Positions 37,826 to 47,128 of a DNA stretch of 64,000 nucleotides are shown here, piece after piece (the stretch's first letter is position 1; the number at the start of each line of letters is the position of its first letter). Origin of the DNA: Corynebacterium falsenii. Its GTDB lineage: Bacteria; Actinomycetota; Actinomycetes; Mycobacteriales; Mycobacteriaceae. The DNA is taken from contig JVKJ01000005.1 of the NCBI GenBank assembly GCA_001054945.1, positions 186,001 to 250,000 on the forward strand. Direction: 5' to 3'. The translations under genes and the position numbers were made by a program. The notes beneath the pieces are model-generated. The model saw only the letters and a program-made list of their open reading frames with translations. It made no database searches and was not told where the DNA came from.

Positions 37826-38296
37826 TTAATGTCCCGTAGAACCATAACCGCCGGCTCCTCTTTCCGTGGACCCCAGGTCTTCCACGCTATCGACTTCTTC
37901 AATGCCGCAAAGACTCACTTTTTGGATTAGCAATTGCGCAATGCGGTCGCCACGGGAAATATCGACCGCTTGCCGAGGGTCCAGGTTGATCAGACAGACC
38001 TTGATTTCACCGCGGTAATCCGAGTCTATAGTTCCCGGCGTGTTGACGATGCTTAGTCCCGCTCTCGCAGCGAGGCCACTGCGCGGATGGACGAGACCAA
38101 CCGTTCCGACGGGAAGGGCTAGTGCAATCCCAGTCCCTACCAGCGTTCGTTCCCCCGGCTCAATAGTGACGGTTTCTGCACTATAAAGGTCGATCCCCGC
38201 ATCCGTGGGATGGGCCCTACGAGGAAGTGGCAAATCTGGGTCCAAACGGGCAAGGCGCAGCGGCTCATCAATGGAGTGCGGATCGTTGGTGCTCAT
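37826..38296 (-). CDS. dut: Deoxyuridine 5'-triphosphate nucleotidohydrolase
   Basis: Hydrolyses dUTP to dUMP, keeping uracil out of DNA. The 156-residue trimeric-type dUTPase has all five motifs: [13 protein letters not shown] [50 protein letters not shown] and the C-terminal [14 protein letters not shown]. The ATG at 38294-38296 is chosen; GTGGAGC precedes it closely. It is divergent from the DUF3093 gene. Confidence 0.97.
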   Translation of the reverse strand: MSTNDPHSIDEPLRLARLDPDLPLPRRAHPTDAGIDLYSAETVTIEPGERTLVGTGIALALPVGTVGLVHPRSGLAARAGLSIVNTPGTIDSDYRGEIKVCLINLDPRQAVDISRGDRIAQLLIQKVSLCGIEEVDSVEDLGSTERGAGGYGSTGH

Positions 38297-38540
38297 GCTC
38301 CACAACTCTAGCTTCCACCGTCGGCAAAATTGGATTAAGGATGGTGATTAGGGATGGCTCGGCGAGACCCAATCCCGACAATTCCCCCACCCCACACATC
38401 CACCCTGCTTTTTGCTCCACTCTCCGCCCGACTAGACTCGATGTCGCACTTGCACAACAACTAATTGCCAGATTTTGGGTCATCTTCGAAGCTTCACAAG
38501 CTCGATGCCCCGGCAGCGGAAGAGTTTTAGGAGTACTCGG

Positions 38541-39035
38541 GTGACAGATCCCCACTCTCGTCCTACACAACAGGGGGTTCTCTATTCCGAAAAGCAGCGC
38601 GTTCCTCTCACCTGGTGGTTTTTCGCCGCTGGTGTCGTCGCAATCATCTCCTGGCAGGCTCAAATGCAGCATCCGTGGTGGTGGGCTGTCGTCGCTTCCG
38701 TTATCTCCGGCGCGCTGGCCATGTGGGCCCTGCTGTCCTTGTCGCAAACCACTATGGCCGTGTTTGAGGACCCGGACGGGACTCGTTGGCTCCAGGCTGG
38801 CAAAGCCAAAATCCCCACCACGATGATCGACCGCACGCTCGTCATTCCCCCGACAGCCAAGCAGGCGGCCATGGGGCGTCAGCTCGACCCCGCTGCCTTT
38901 GTGGTCCACAAAGCGTGGATCCCAGCCATGGCGATGCTGGTCCTTGACGACCCGGAAGATCCAACCCCCTATTGGCTTATTTCTTCAAAGGACCCCGATG
39001 CGCTACTGCACGCCGTGAACCGGCCAATCCACTAG
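38541..39035 (+). CDS. DUF3093 membrane protein
   Basis: Function unknown. From the GTG at 38541 (AGGAG seven bases upstream) it has 164 residues with two transmembrane segments near residues 24-42 and 50-70, then a soluble domain with DPDGTRWLQAGKAKIP and the C-terminal PYWLISSKDPDALLHAV, the DUF3093 signature. Its last four bases overlap the end of the convergent DUF4193 gene. Confidence 0.85.
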   Translation: MTDPHSRPTQQGVLYSEKQRVPLTWWFFAAGVVAIISWQAQMQHPWWWAVVASVISGALAMWALLSLSQTTMAVFEDPDGTRWLQAGKAKIPTTMIDRTLVIPPTAKQAAMGRQLDPAAFVVHKAWIPAMAMLVLDDPEDPTPYWLISSKDPDALLHAVNRPIH

Positions 39036-39331
39036 GCGCAGTCGATACAGATGAATTCGTTCTGACCGACAGTCTCAGCAATGCGGCTGCGGTGCTGCAC
39101 CAAGAAGCACACGCTGCAGGTGAATTCATCGTTCTGGCGCGGAATGACGGTGCCTGAAAGCTCCTCCCCAGACAAGTCGGCCATCGGGACATCAAAAGGC
39201 TCTACAATCTCGCCGTCGTCTGTGTCAGACACGGCTGGCTCTGCCTTCTCTGCGGCCTTCAGGCCTTCCAAAGAGTCGGTTTCGATGTCATCCTCTGGGC
39301 GACGGCGCGGGGCATCATAGTCAGTTGCCAC
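39032..39331 (-). CDS. DUF4193 family small protein
   Basis: Function unknown. The 99-residue acidic protein has a C-terminal possible metal site with CSVCFLV and CIDC, plus QNEFICIDC, as in actinobacterial DUF4193. The GTG start has a perfect AAGGAGGT five bases upstream, so strong translation is expected. It converges with the DUF3093 gene with a four-base overlap. Confidence 0.87.
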   Translation of the reverse strand: MATDYDAPRRRPEDDIETDSLEGLKAAEKAEPAVSDTDDGEIVEPFDVPMADLSGEELSGTVIPRQNDEFTCSVCFLVQHRSRIAETVGQNEFICIDCA

Positions 39332-39642
39332 GGTCTACCTCCTTACAGTTGCCAACCGTCACGTCTGTACTCACCTCACGAGCACTCTCTATTTGCGTGA
39401 TGTTGGCCATGATGTATGTCGTTCGCGGATATTAGATTAACTACTCCCCCGTTGTCACCTCCGCCTCATTCAGGGGGTGCAAAATTCATTGCAAAAGCCT
39501 CCCTAGCTGCCGATATACAAGTCTTATGCACGCGGAAGTATCTTTTTAACCGTGGCGTCTCCACGTGTCCCGTGCACCGCAACCCACCGCGAGCAGACGC
39601 CGAAACCCTGCAACACGATCGATCTTGCGATCCAAGTCCGTG
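39332..39642. other. Intergenic region between the DUF4193 gene and ppgK
   Basis: About 310 bases that must hold the divergent promoters. The ppgK frame stays open through it but without homology. No RNA gene or terminator is recognised. In Mycobacterium tuberculosis cei and suhB occupy this interval. Confidence 0.5.
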
Positions 39643-39648
39643 TAGCAT
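39643..39648 (+). promoter_or_regulatory. -10 box of ppgK (leaderless transcript)
   Basis: TAGCAT ends seven bases before the ATG at 39656, the spacing expected for a leaderless mRNA. No ribosome-binding site is present. Confidence 0.55.
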
Positions 39649-39655
39649 CTGCCGC

Positions 39656-40432
39656 ATGACAGACACGCGCGACTGCGATGAACCATTGAAGGGCTTCGGC
39701 GTTGATATTGGGGGTTCCGGAATTAAGGCAGCCACCGTCGACCTGCGGACCGGCGACCTCATTGGCGACCGTGACAAGATCCTCACCCCGCAGCCCTCTA
39801 CACCCGACGCAGTCGCAGAGGTAGTTCGCCAATTGGCCGATAACGCTGAATGGGATGGCCCAATCGGCATTACCGTCCCCGCTGTGGTGAGGGATCAGGT
39901 CACCCGATCTGCGGCCAATATCGATAGCGCATGGATCGGCACCGATGTCCAAGAACTTTTTTCTCGCCACTTGGACGGAAGGAAGGTGTCGGTTCTCAAC
40001 GACGCGGATGCGGCGGGCATTGCCGAAACGACGTATGGGGCCGAGGAAGCAAAGTCTGGCCCGGTGATTTTGCTTACCTTTGGTACGGGAATTGGTTCTG
40101 CGATGCTCATTGACGGCGAGCTCTATCCGAATTCCGAGCTGGGACACCTTCCCTATGGCGCAACAACGGCGGAGAAATGGGCTTCGTCTGCGGTGAAGGA
40201 ACGGGAAGACCTGTCCTATAAGGAGTGGGCAAAGCGTGTCAACGGCGTCATGTTGTCGTATGAGGCCCTCTTTTCCCCTCAGACCTTTATTGTTGGTGGC
40301 GGGATTTCGCGCAAGGCTGATAAATGGATTCCTCATCTTGACCTGAATGCTTCAGTCGTCCCCGCAACCTTCAGGAATCAGGCGGGAATTATCGGCGCCG
40401 CCCTCGCGGTGTACAGTGGGCTCCAGCCTTAA
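39656..40432 (+). CDS. ppgK: Polyphosphate glucokinase
   Basis: Phosphorylates glucose with polyphosphate or ATP. The 258-residue ROK-type kinase has the phosphate loop DIGGSGIKAATVDL, ITVPAVV, NDADAAGIAE with the catalytic Asp, TFGTGIGSAMLIDGELYPNSELGHL and VGGGIS. The ATG at 39656 is chosen because it fits the family N-terminus and lies seven bases after a -10 box; the frame is open 80 codons further upstream but that part is unlike any PpgK. It lies upstream of sigA, as in mycobacteria and corynebacteria. Confidence 0.95.
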   Translation: MTDTRDCDEPLKGFGVDIGGSGIKAATVDLRTGDLIGDRDKILTPQPSTPDAVAEVVRQLADNAEWDGPIGITVPAVVRDQVTRSAANIDSAWIGTDVQELFSRHLDGRKVSVLNDADAAGIAETTYGAEEAKSGPVILLTFGTGIGSAMLIDGELYPNSELGHLPYGATTAEKWASSAVKEREDLSYKEWAKRVNGVMLSYEALFSPQTFIVGGGISRKADKWIPHLDLNASVVPATFRNQAGIIGAALAVYSGLQP

Positions 40433-40490
40433 AATTACTTAAGTTACCTTAGAAACTGCACCCATTCCAAGGCTTTTCGGAGAATTACAT

Positions 40491-40496
40491 TATAAT
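40491..40496 (+). promoter_or_regulatory. -10 box of sigA
   Basis: A perfect TATAAT lies 94 bases before the sigA GTG. No good -35 box is seen at 16-18 bases. The implied leader is about 85-90 bases. Confidence 0.6.
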
Positions 40497-40590
40497 GGGC
40501 GTCCATCCTGGGTTATGACAGTCGAGGGCAGGTACAGCCTTCCTGCTTCCCACCCCGATGTAGTACCTATCCCCAATCGAAAGGGCTTCT

Positions 40591-42282
40591 GTGGCTTCGA
40601 ACGAGTCGAACGCTAGCGGCGATACTGCCGACAGCACCACTGTGCGGAAAGTTGCCAAGAAGACCGCGAAGAAGTCTGTCCGCAAAGTTGCAAAAAAGGT
40701 GAGCCCCCGCAAGGCGACCACGGCGAAGGCAGCGGCGACCCCGGCTGAGACAGCTAGCGAGGGAGCCACCGAGAGCTCGACTTCAACTCCTCAAAAGAGG
40801 GTTGCAAAGAAGTCCACTAAGAAGGCTACCGCCACAAAGACGGCGAAGAAGGCCGCAGCGAAGAAGACGACGGCTAAGAAAACTACAGCGAAAAAAACGG
40901 CTGCCAAAAAGACTGCTGCAAAGAAGACGGTCGCCAAGAAAACCGCTGCTAAGAAGTCTGCAGCAAAGAAGACCACGTCGCCGAAGACGGCAGCGAACAA
41001 AGCAGCGCCGTCGAAGGCCAGTGCAGAATCCTCCGAGGACGCTCTCGACGAAGACATCGAGTCTCAGAACCTCCAGTCGGGCGCCCCGAGTGATGCCGAA
41101 GATCAGGTTGACCTCCCCGAAGACGTCGAGGAATTGGACGAAGATCTCGGCGAAGACTTCGAGGGTGACGATCTGGAAGACGACGAGCTCGACGACGATG
41201 AGCTTGAGGACGACTTGGACGAGGATCTCGACGATGAGGACTCGGACGAGGAAGAAGCATCCGACGATGAGGAGCAATCCGAAGCCAAGGACGGCAGCTT
41301 CGTGTGGGATGAGGACGAGTCCGCCGCGCTGCGCCAAGCGCGAAAGGACGCGGAACTTACTGCTTCAGCGGACTCGGTGAGGGCTTATCTCAAGCAAATC
41401 GGCAAAGTGGCACTCCTCAACGCTGAGCAAGAAGTTTCTCTTGCCAAGCGCGTCGAGGCAGGGCTTTATGCTGCTTACCGGATGGAAGAGATTAAGGCCT
41501 CCGGCGAGAAGCTCTCCCCCATGAATCGCCGCGACCTCCGCGAAATCGATCGTGATGGGCGCCGAGCGAAGAACCACCTGCTGGAAGCAAACCTTCGCCT
41601 CGTCGTGAGCTTGGCCAAGCGCTATACAGGACGCGGAATGGCGTTCCTGGACCTGATCCAGGAAGGTAACCTCGGCCTGATCCGTGCGGTGGAAAAGTTC
41701 GACTACACCAAGGGCTACAAGTTCTCCACCTACGCGACCTGGTGGATTCGACAAGCCATTACCCGCGCAATGGCTGACCAAGCTCGCACCATCCGCATCC
41801 CAGTTCACATGGTGGAAGTCATCAACAAGCTGGGTCGGATTCAGCGTGAACTGCTCCAAGATCTGGGCCGTGAGCCTACGCCTGAAGAGCTAGCCCGCGA
41901 GATGGATATCACCGTGGACAAGGTTCTGGAGATTCAGCAATACGCCCGCGAGCCCATCTCATTGGACCAAACCATTGGTGATGAAGGCGATTCTCAGCTC
42001 GGCGACTTCATCGAGGATTCCGAGGCCGTCGTCGCCGTGGATGCCGTCTCCTTCACCTTGTTGCAGGACCAACTGCAGGATGTGCTGCACACCCTCTCCG
42101 ACCGCGAAGCCGGGGTGGTCAAGCTGCGCTTCGGTCTAACCGACGGCATGCCGCGTACTTTAGATGAAATCGGCCAGGTCTACGGTGTGACCCGCGAACG
42201 CATCCGCCAGATCGAATCGAAGACGATGTCCAAGCTGCGGCACCCATCGCGCTCCCAGGTACTGCGCGACTACCTGGACTAG
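40591..42282 (+). CDS. sigA: Primary RNA polymerase sigma factor SigA
   Basis: Housekeeping sigma-70 factor. The 563-residue protein has three parts: residues 20-150, a Lys/Ala/Thr-rich segment with many KKTAAK-like repeats; residues 150-230, an almost entirely Asp/Glu segment; and then regions 1.2-4.2 with [70 protein letters not shown], and the C-terminal helix-turn-helix with [12 protein letters not shown]. The GTG start has GAAAGGG six bases upstream. The repeat-rich N-terminus is typical of large actinobacterial primary sigma factors but unusually long in its repeats. It is followed by a strong terminator. Confidence 0.98.
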   Translation: MASNESNASGDTADSTTVRKVAKKTAKKSVRKVAKKVSPRKATTAKAAATPAETASEGATESSTSTPQKRVAKKSTKKATATKTAKKAAAKKTTAKKTTAKKTAAKKTAAKKTVAKKTAAKKSAAKKTTSPKTAANKAAPSKASAESSEDALDEDIESQNLQSGAPSDAEDQVDLPEDVEELDEDLGEDFEGDDLEDDELDDDELEDDLDEDLDDEDSDEEEASDDEEQSEAKDGSFVWDEDESAALRQARKDAELTASADSVRAYLKQIGKVALLNAEQEVSLAKRVEAGLYAAYRMEEIKASGEKLSPMNRRDLREIDRDGRRAKNHLLEANLRLVVSLAKRYTGRGMAFLDLIQEGNLGLIRAVEKFDYTKGYKFSTYATWWIRQAITRAMADQARTIRIPVHMVEVINKLGRIQRELLQDLGREPTPEELAREMDITVDKVLEIQQYAREPISLDQTIGDEGDSQLGDFIEDSEAVVAVDAVSFTLLQDQLQDVLHTLSDREAGVVKLRFGLTDGMPRTLDEIGQVYGVTRERIRQIESKTMSKLRHPSRSQVLRDYLD

Positions 42283-42332
42283 CACGCTGCCGCTTCCCTT
42301 GCGGCTCCGCATTTTGCTGAGTCCATCAAGAG

Positions 42333-42367
42333 GCCCCCGGCGCCAATAAGTTTGGTCCGGGGGCTTT
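42333..42367 (+). terminator. Intrinsic terminator of sigA
   Basis: A perfect 8-bp GC stem (42333-42340 with 42357-42364) with an inner CCAA/TTGG pair is followed by TTTC. Confidence 0.85.
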
Positions 42368-42437
42368 CACGTCGCTCGCGCAGCTTTGAATCTAACCGCG
42401 CTGGCCCGATGCAGAAGGAGATGCTCGCGTGGCGAGG

Positions 42438-42818
42438 TTAAGCGTGCTCTTTCAGGCACTGCTCGTTCTCAACCCCGCGAAGATGCCCGCAATCATTGGC
42501 CGCGTCCATCGCTGCGGTGGTGATAATGATAGCCAGAGCCATGGACACAATGCCCAACACAAGCCCAATGCCTGCGAATGTCTTTGGCTTCTCCTGCTTC
42601 GCTGCCCGGATCACCGCGATCAGCCCAAGAATCAGCGCGATGACCGCCACGAAAATCCCAATGAGAGGAAGCAGCGCGGCCGGAATTGCGAGAATTCCTA
42701 CGAGAACTGCAGCCAGCGACAGACCTGAAATCTTCCGAGGTTGCACTTTCACTGTGCCCGATTCTCCACGCGGAGCGCGCGCGGACGAGTCCAAGTCTGT
42801 GTAATCGTTTCGGTCCAC
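42438..42818 (-). CDS. DUF4190-like small membrane protein
   Basis: Function unknown. The GTG at 42816-42818 has GAAAGGA ten bases upstream and gives 126 residues. There are two or three hydrophobic stretches (about residues 32-68 and 82-105), rich in Leu, Ile and Ala, with GIGLVLGIVSMALAIIITTAA near the end, a pattern seen in DUF4190 proteins. The last 20 residues hold two Cys and acidic residues. The family name is tentative. Confidence 0.65.
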   Translation of the reverse strand: MDRNDYTDLDSSARAPRGESGTVKVQPRKISGLSLAAVLVGILAIPAALLPLIGIFVAVIALILGLIAVIRAAKQEKPKTFAGIGLVLGIVSMALAIIITTAAMDAANDCGHLRGVENEQCLKEHA

Positions 42819-42926
42819 GTTTGACGGGTCCTTTCGGAGTCGGGTCTTCTCACGGGCAAGACTAACGAAGCGCTGCCCGCCGAGCTGCAGATACTCAGCC
42901 TGCACTCTTCATACGGGAATTAGATC

Positions 42927-44624
42927 CTACCAATCTCGAAGATAGGCAATTCGGTCCCGCAACTGTTGCGCGGTACACAGCGCGGTCGGGGGTCCACCAC
43001 AGTGTCGCCGCGCCTCGTTGTGGATGGCCCCATGAGGGCGTCCGGTTCGCTTGGAGGTCGCAGACACCAAATTATTGAGCTTCTTGCGCAACGACGGCAG
43101 CTCCTCACTGGCCACCGTTTCACGTTCCTCTTCTTTCGGTTTCTCAGCCTCCGACTGCATCGCCGCAGCATTTGCTTGACTGCGCGCTTCCACCTGAGCC
43201 GCTTGACGCTGTTTCAACAGCATCCGCATCTGCTCGGCATCGAGCAGTCCCGGCAGCCCCAGATACTCTTCCTCCTCAGCCGAATCCGCCACGGTGGTTC
43301 CGTAGGTCGAGCCGTCGTAGATGAGACTTTCCAGTTCTGCCTCGGCACCGACATGTTCGTACCCCCGGTCGTTGTCAGGCTCGGTCTCTTCGCGGTTGGC
43401 GGCCTCCAGTAGCTGATCATCCCATCCCTCGTCAGGGCGGTCGGGCTTGCCTAAGACGTGGTTGCGTTGGCGCTCGAGCTTAGACGCCAGGTCCAGCAGC
43501 ACCGGCACGCTGGGGAGGAAAATACTCGCTGATTCACCCGGGCGGCGAGAACGCACAAATCGACCGATTGCCTGCGCGAAGAACAGTGGCGTCGAAGCAC
43601 TAGTGGCGTAGACCCCTACGGCGAGGCGCGGAACATCGACGCCCTCCGAGACCATGCGGACAGCGACCATCCACTCGTCTGTGCCATCGGAGAAGTCCTT
43701 GATTCGCTGTGACGCACCCGCCTCATCCGAGAGCACCACGGTGACAGGAGAATTGCTCAGCGATTCCAAAATCTTCGCGTAGGCCCGCGCGGTGGTCTTG
43801 TCCGTTGCGATGACCAGGCCACCGGCGTCTGGGATGTGCTGACGCAATTGTGTGAGCCGAGTCTGCGCTGCCTGCAGCACGGCGGGGATCCACTGACCGC
43901 GCGGATCCAACGCGGTTCGCCAGGCGCGGGCGGTCTGCTCAGCGTTGAGGGGCTCGCCGAGCCGGGCCTCGAACTCCTCGCCGGCGCTCGTACGCCAGCG
44001 TGCTTGCCCCGAATACGCCAAAAACACGACAGGCCGCACCACGCCGTCCTTAAGGGCATGCGAATAGCCATAGGTGTAATCCGAAGCAGACTCCAATCCC
44101 CCGCCCGTGCCCGGAATTTCCTGGTAACGGACGAAGGGAATCTGGGAGTCGTCGGAGCGGAAAGGCGTACCGGTGAGCGCGAGGCGCCTTTCGGCGTCCT
44201 CATAGGCTGTGCGCACACCATCGCCCCAGCTCTTCGCATCGCCTGCGTGGTGAATCTCATCCAAGATGACCAGGGCCTTTTCCGCAGTGGCCACCTGGTT
44301 ATGCTTGATGGGCTTCATCCCCACCTGGGCATAAGTGACCGTCACGCCATCGTAGGAATGGTTAAAAGGCGAAGAATTGCCGAAGTCGCTATCGAGCGCG
44401 ATCCCATTGGCCGCTGCAGCACGCGCCCACTGCACTTTGAGGTGCTCGGTGGGAACCACCACGACGACGCGCCGAACGGCTTTCGTATCCAACAGGTATT
44501 TGGCAATCGTCAAGGCAAAGGTCGTCTTACCCGCGCCTGGGGTCGCGACCGCCATGAAGTCTCGTGGCGATTCCGCTACGTACTTATCGAAAGCCTCCTG
44601 CTGCCATGAACGGAGCTTTTTCAT
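42927..44624 (-). CDS. Superfamily II DEAD/DEAH-type helicase
   Basis: ATP-dependent nucleic-acid helicase related to the type III restriction/UvrB-like ResIII group. It has Walker A TPGAGKT, DEIHH box, LTGTPFR motif III, and the C-terminal RMVSEGVDVPRL and AQAIGRFVRSRR motifs V-VI. The last 150 residues are Glu/Arg-rich with a predicted coiled coil and a short Cys-containing tail. The ATG at 44622-44624 gives 565 residues and avoids most overlap with the DUF3039 gene; an ATG at 44687 is possible. DUF3039 plus this helicase is a recurrent actinobacterial pair; its substrate is unknown. Confidence 0.85.
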   Translation of the reverse strand: MKKLRSWQQEAFDKYVAESPRDFMAVATPGAGKTTFALTIAKYLLDTKAVRRVVVVVPTEHLKVQWARAAAANGIALDSDFGNSSPFNHSYDGVTVTYAQVGMKPIKHNQVATAEKALVILDEIHHAGDAKSWGDGVRTAYEDAERRLALTGTPFRSDDSQIPFVRYQEIPGTGGGLESASDYTYGYSHALKDGVVRPVVFLAYSGQARWRTSAGEEFEARLGEPLNAEQTARAWRTALDPRGQWIPAVLQAAQTRLTQLRQHIPDAGGLVIATDKTTARAYAKILESLSNSPVTVVLSDEAGASQRIKDFSDGTDEWMVAVRMVSEGVDVPRLAVGVYATSASTPLFFAQAIGRFVRSRRPGESASIFLPSVPVLLDLASKLERQRNHVLGKPDRPDEGWDDQLLEAANREETEPDNDRGYEHVGAEAELESLIYDGSTYGTTVADSAEEEEYLGLPGLLDAEQMRMLLKQRQAAQVEARSQANAAAMQSEAEKPKEEERETVASEELPSLRKKLNNLVSATSKRTGRPHGAIHNEARRHCGGPPTALCTAQQLRDRIAYLRDW

Positions 44625-44641
44625 TGAAGGCTTATCTACCC

Positions 44642-44884
44642 CTACTTTTTCCTCAGGCTTTGATAAATCTCTTCGCACTTGGGGCATACCGGAGAGCCGG
44701 GTCGAGCCTGCTTAGTGACAGGGAAGGTCTCCCCACACAGAGCGACAACCATGTTCCCCATGACAGCCGATTCCACGATCTTGTCCTTCTTCACATAGTG
44801 GAAGAACTTTGGGGTGTCATCATCCGTTTGCTCGTCAGTTCGAACGTCCGGGCGCTCTAGGGTTGCTGTGCTCGTGCTACTCAC
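44642..44884 (-). CDS. DUF3039 family protein
   Basis: Function unknown. The 80-residue protein has an acidic start and a conserved core with FFHYVKKDKI, VVALCGETFPV and VCPKCEEIY; the three cysteines suggest a small zinc-binding fold. It lies directly upstream of the helicase gene, whose start follows its stop by 17 bases, so joint transcription is likely. Confidence 0.85.
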   Translation of the reverse strand: MSSTSTATLERPDVRTDEQTDDDTPKFFHYVKKDKIVESAVMGNMVVALCGETFPVTKQARPGSPVCPKCEEIYQSLRKK

Positions 44885-44943
44885 AGCTATCCATCATGCA
44901 CCTCGATGGCACAGTTTTCCAGCCAGGTACTAGCGTGGTGACT

Positions 44944-45411
44944 ATGTCCGCAGGCGAAAACGGAAAACAGCACGGAGCCCAGCAGACGCGGCTTCTGAGG
45001 CACCGTCGCGCCGAAGATGCCCCGCTTATTACAGACGCGAAGAAGTCTCCACTACAGGGCTGGCGCCACCGCCGAAAGGTGTATTTCACCCTGCAAGCAG
45101 CTCGTATCCCTGTGCTTTTGCTCAGCGGGCTCATCATATGGTTGACCCACAACACAACCCTCGGCGTCCTCGTCGCGTTGCTGAGTGTCCCGCTGCCGTG
45201 GATTGCGGTCCTCTTAGCCAACGAAACGGGAGATGTGGATAAGAAGGAGCGCCAGGTCTATAAGCCGGCGCTGGTACGGGAAAATCGCCGCAAGCTCGAA
45301 GAAGAGGAAATGTCACTGGACTCGCCGAGCCGGCCTGAAATCGCACAGGCGGACGATCTCTCTCAAGGCAACACCATCGAACACCGAAGGCCGCACGATG
45401 ATCAACCCTGA
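44944..45411 (+). CDS. DUF3099 membrane protein
   Basis: Function unknown. From the ATG at 44944 it has 155 residues with two transmembrane segments near residues 50-66 and 70-88 (PVLLLSGLIIWL, TTLGVLVALLSVPLPWIAVLLA), preceded by LITDAKKS and followed by a charged tail, as in DUF3099. A GTG two codons upstream is an alternative start. It overlaps the next gene by 14 bases, which suggests coupling. Confidence 0.8.
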   Translation: MSAGENGKQHGAQQTRLLRHRRAEDAPLITDAKKSPLQGWRHRRKVYFTLQAARIPVLLLSGLIIWLTHNTTLGVLVALLSVPLPWIAVLLANETGDVDKKERQVYKPALVRENRRKLEEEEMSLDSPSRPEIAQADDLSQGNTIEHRRPHDDQP

Positions 45412-47125
45412 CCGTTCTGGGGACACTCTGCCCCACTCCGTTCCTGGCACCTCCGGCGAAGTCGAAGACGCACTCGCGGACCTCGTCTCCAAGCTAACCG
45501 GATTGGGCTATTCGTCCTCCCTTGTCCATGAGACCTTGGGGCCGAAGGGAGAGTCTGCGGTGAGGGCGGGAAATCCCGGTGCCGCCGCGTGGGTTCTCGA
45601 CAACGACTGTTCCAGTCTCCCAGAGCACAGAATCCTCACGTCTGCGATCTACCTCCGCAGGCCTCACCCCATTGAGGATTTGCACCGCCTTTTCGACCAG
45701 GAGTCTGTGGCCACATTCATCTCCTTGGGGATTTTTCAGCCGGTACGTCGCGATCTCCACGAGATCGCCGACCCAGCTTCCGCTAAAGAATTATCCCGAT
45801 ATGTCCTCATGATCGATGTTCGACCCGTCGCGGTCCCCTCGCACACCGAATGCGAAGTTTTGGTCGCCTCCGATGCCGACGCCTCCTCCTATGCCTTTGT
45901 GCCGGGCCCCAACCACGTTCCCGGCGTCGGACATGCTCCCCTCTCCCTTCTCAACGTCATCCCTTCCCTCACACCAGAACCCATGGATGTCCTGGATCTG
46001 GGGTGTGGCTCCGGTGTTCTCAGTTTGGTCCTGGCCGCGGCGAATCCCCAGGCGAAGATCGTTGCCACCGACATCCACGACCGAGCACTCATGTTCGCTC
46101 GCGCGAGTGCCCAAAGCCTCCCGGATGACGCAGGTACCATCGATTGGCGGGAGGGGAATTGGTTCGAGCCCGTCGAGGGCCAAAAATTCGATCTGATCGT
46201 CTCCAATCCCCCGTTCGTGATGGGGCCCGCGGAGGTTGGCCATGTGTATCGCGACTCAGGTTTGGAGCTGGATGGTGCGAGCGCCCTCGTCGTCTCGGAA
46301 TCCGCGCGATTCCTCCGGGAGGGAGGCCGCGCCCATCTCCTTGCCGGGTGGGCAGTGACTCCCGACACGTCGAGGGAATCGAAACTCAGCAGGTGGCTCC
46401 CCTCCCACGACATCAATGGCTGGGCCGTTCAGCGCTCTGAAGTGGACGTCCCCACGTACGTCACAACCTGGTTGACGGACGAATCAATCGATCCGCGATC
46501 GCCAGAGGGGCGCACAAAGTCCTCCTCCTGGCTGGACTTTTTCGCTGCCCACAAGGTCACCTCGATCGGGCTGGGTTGGGTTCACCTTGAACGCCGAGAG
46601 GGCCCCACTGAATTGCTGGTGGAATCCCTCGAGCACCCGCTGAGCTCGGGAACGTTCCTCGGGGCTGACGTCGCCGAGTACTTTCAGCGCCACGATTGGC
46701 TTAGCTCCGCCACCCCTGAGGTGATCACCGGGAGCTGTTATCGGGTGCGCCCGGGTGTTGCACTGGAAGAGGTATCTGTTGCGGACGCCACCTCCCTGCA
46801 GGGATTCCTGCCGTACCGAACGAAGATTTGCCGGACCGATGGGCCCGCCTGGGCACATGAGCTTGATGGGCACGTTCAAGCTGTTATTGCGGGATTGCAT
46901 CCGGATGGTCTGGCACTCGAGGATGTCGCCGAGCTGTATTGCACCGTCAATGACCTGGACACAGAGGCGTTCTTGGGCGCCCTGGTGCCGATAATTGTGG
47001 ACCTGGTCCGACATGGCATTGTTCTGCCAGCGGAGTTGGTTGGGCACTGCCCGTCTGATCAGGAGGGCAACTCGACACCGAACGGCAATGCCGCACAACT
47101 GGGCGACGCAAAGGAAGGCGAGTAA
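45398..47125 (+). CDS. Class I SAM-dependent methyltransferase (RsmC/HemK-like), large form
   Basis: Methyltransferase of unknown substrate. The 575-residue protein has an N-terminal region with a winged-helix-like segment, the SAM-binding core VLDLGCGSGVLSLVLAAA and TDIHDRAL, and SNPPF, the motif of N-methyltransferases acting on amide or exocyclic amino groups. The C-terminal 250 residues form an additional domain. Homologues at this locus in corynebacteria are annotated only as methyltransferases. The ATG has GAAGG seven bases upstream and overlaps the DUF3099 gene by 14 bases. Confidence 0.85.
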   Translation: MINPDRSGDTLPHSVPGTSGEVEDALADLVSKLTGLGYSSSLVHETLGPKGESAVRAGNPGAAAWVLDNDCSSLPEHRILTSAIYLRRPHPIEDLHRLFDQESVATFISLGIFQPVRRDLHEIADPASAKELSRYVLMIDVRPVAVPSHTECEVLVASDADASSYAFVPGPNHVPGVGHAPLSLLNVIPSLTPEPMDVLDLGCGSGVLSLVLAAANPQAKIVATDIHDRALMFARASAQSLPDDAGTIDWREGNWFEPVEGQKFDLIVSNPPFVMGPAEVGHVYRDSGLELDGASALVVSESARFLREGGRAHLLAGWAVTPDTSRESKLSRWLPSHDINGWAVQRSEVDVPTYVTTWLTDESIDPRSPEGRTKSSSWLDFFAAHKVTSIGLGWVHLERREGPTELLVESLEHPLSSGTFLGADVAEYFQRHDWLSSATPEVITGSCYRVRPGVALEEVSVADATSLQGFLPYRTKICRTDGPAWAHELDGHVQAVIAGLHPDGLALEDVAELYCTVNDLDTEAFLGALVPIIVDLVRHGIVLPAELVGHCPSDQEGNSTPNGNAAQLGDAKEGE

Positions 47126-47128
47126 CTC

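Noticed and set aside
39416..39655. An 80-codon N-terminal extension of polyphosphate glucokinase
   Set aside because: The known fold begins just after the ATG at 39656 and a -10 box ends seven bases before it.
40434..40460. A possible DtxR box upstream of sigA (TTAAGTTACCTTAG)
   Set aside because: Only one half resembles the 19-base consensus; the other half has too many mismatches.
40783..41337. Open frames of 60-184 codons on the minus strand opposite the sigA N-terminus, one almost pure Ser
   Set aside because: They are the mirror of the Lys/Ala and Asp/Glu repeats, with no ribosome-binding site or homology.
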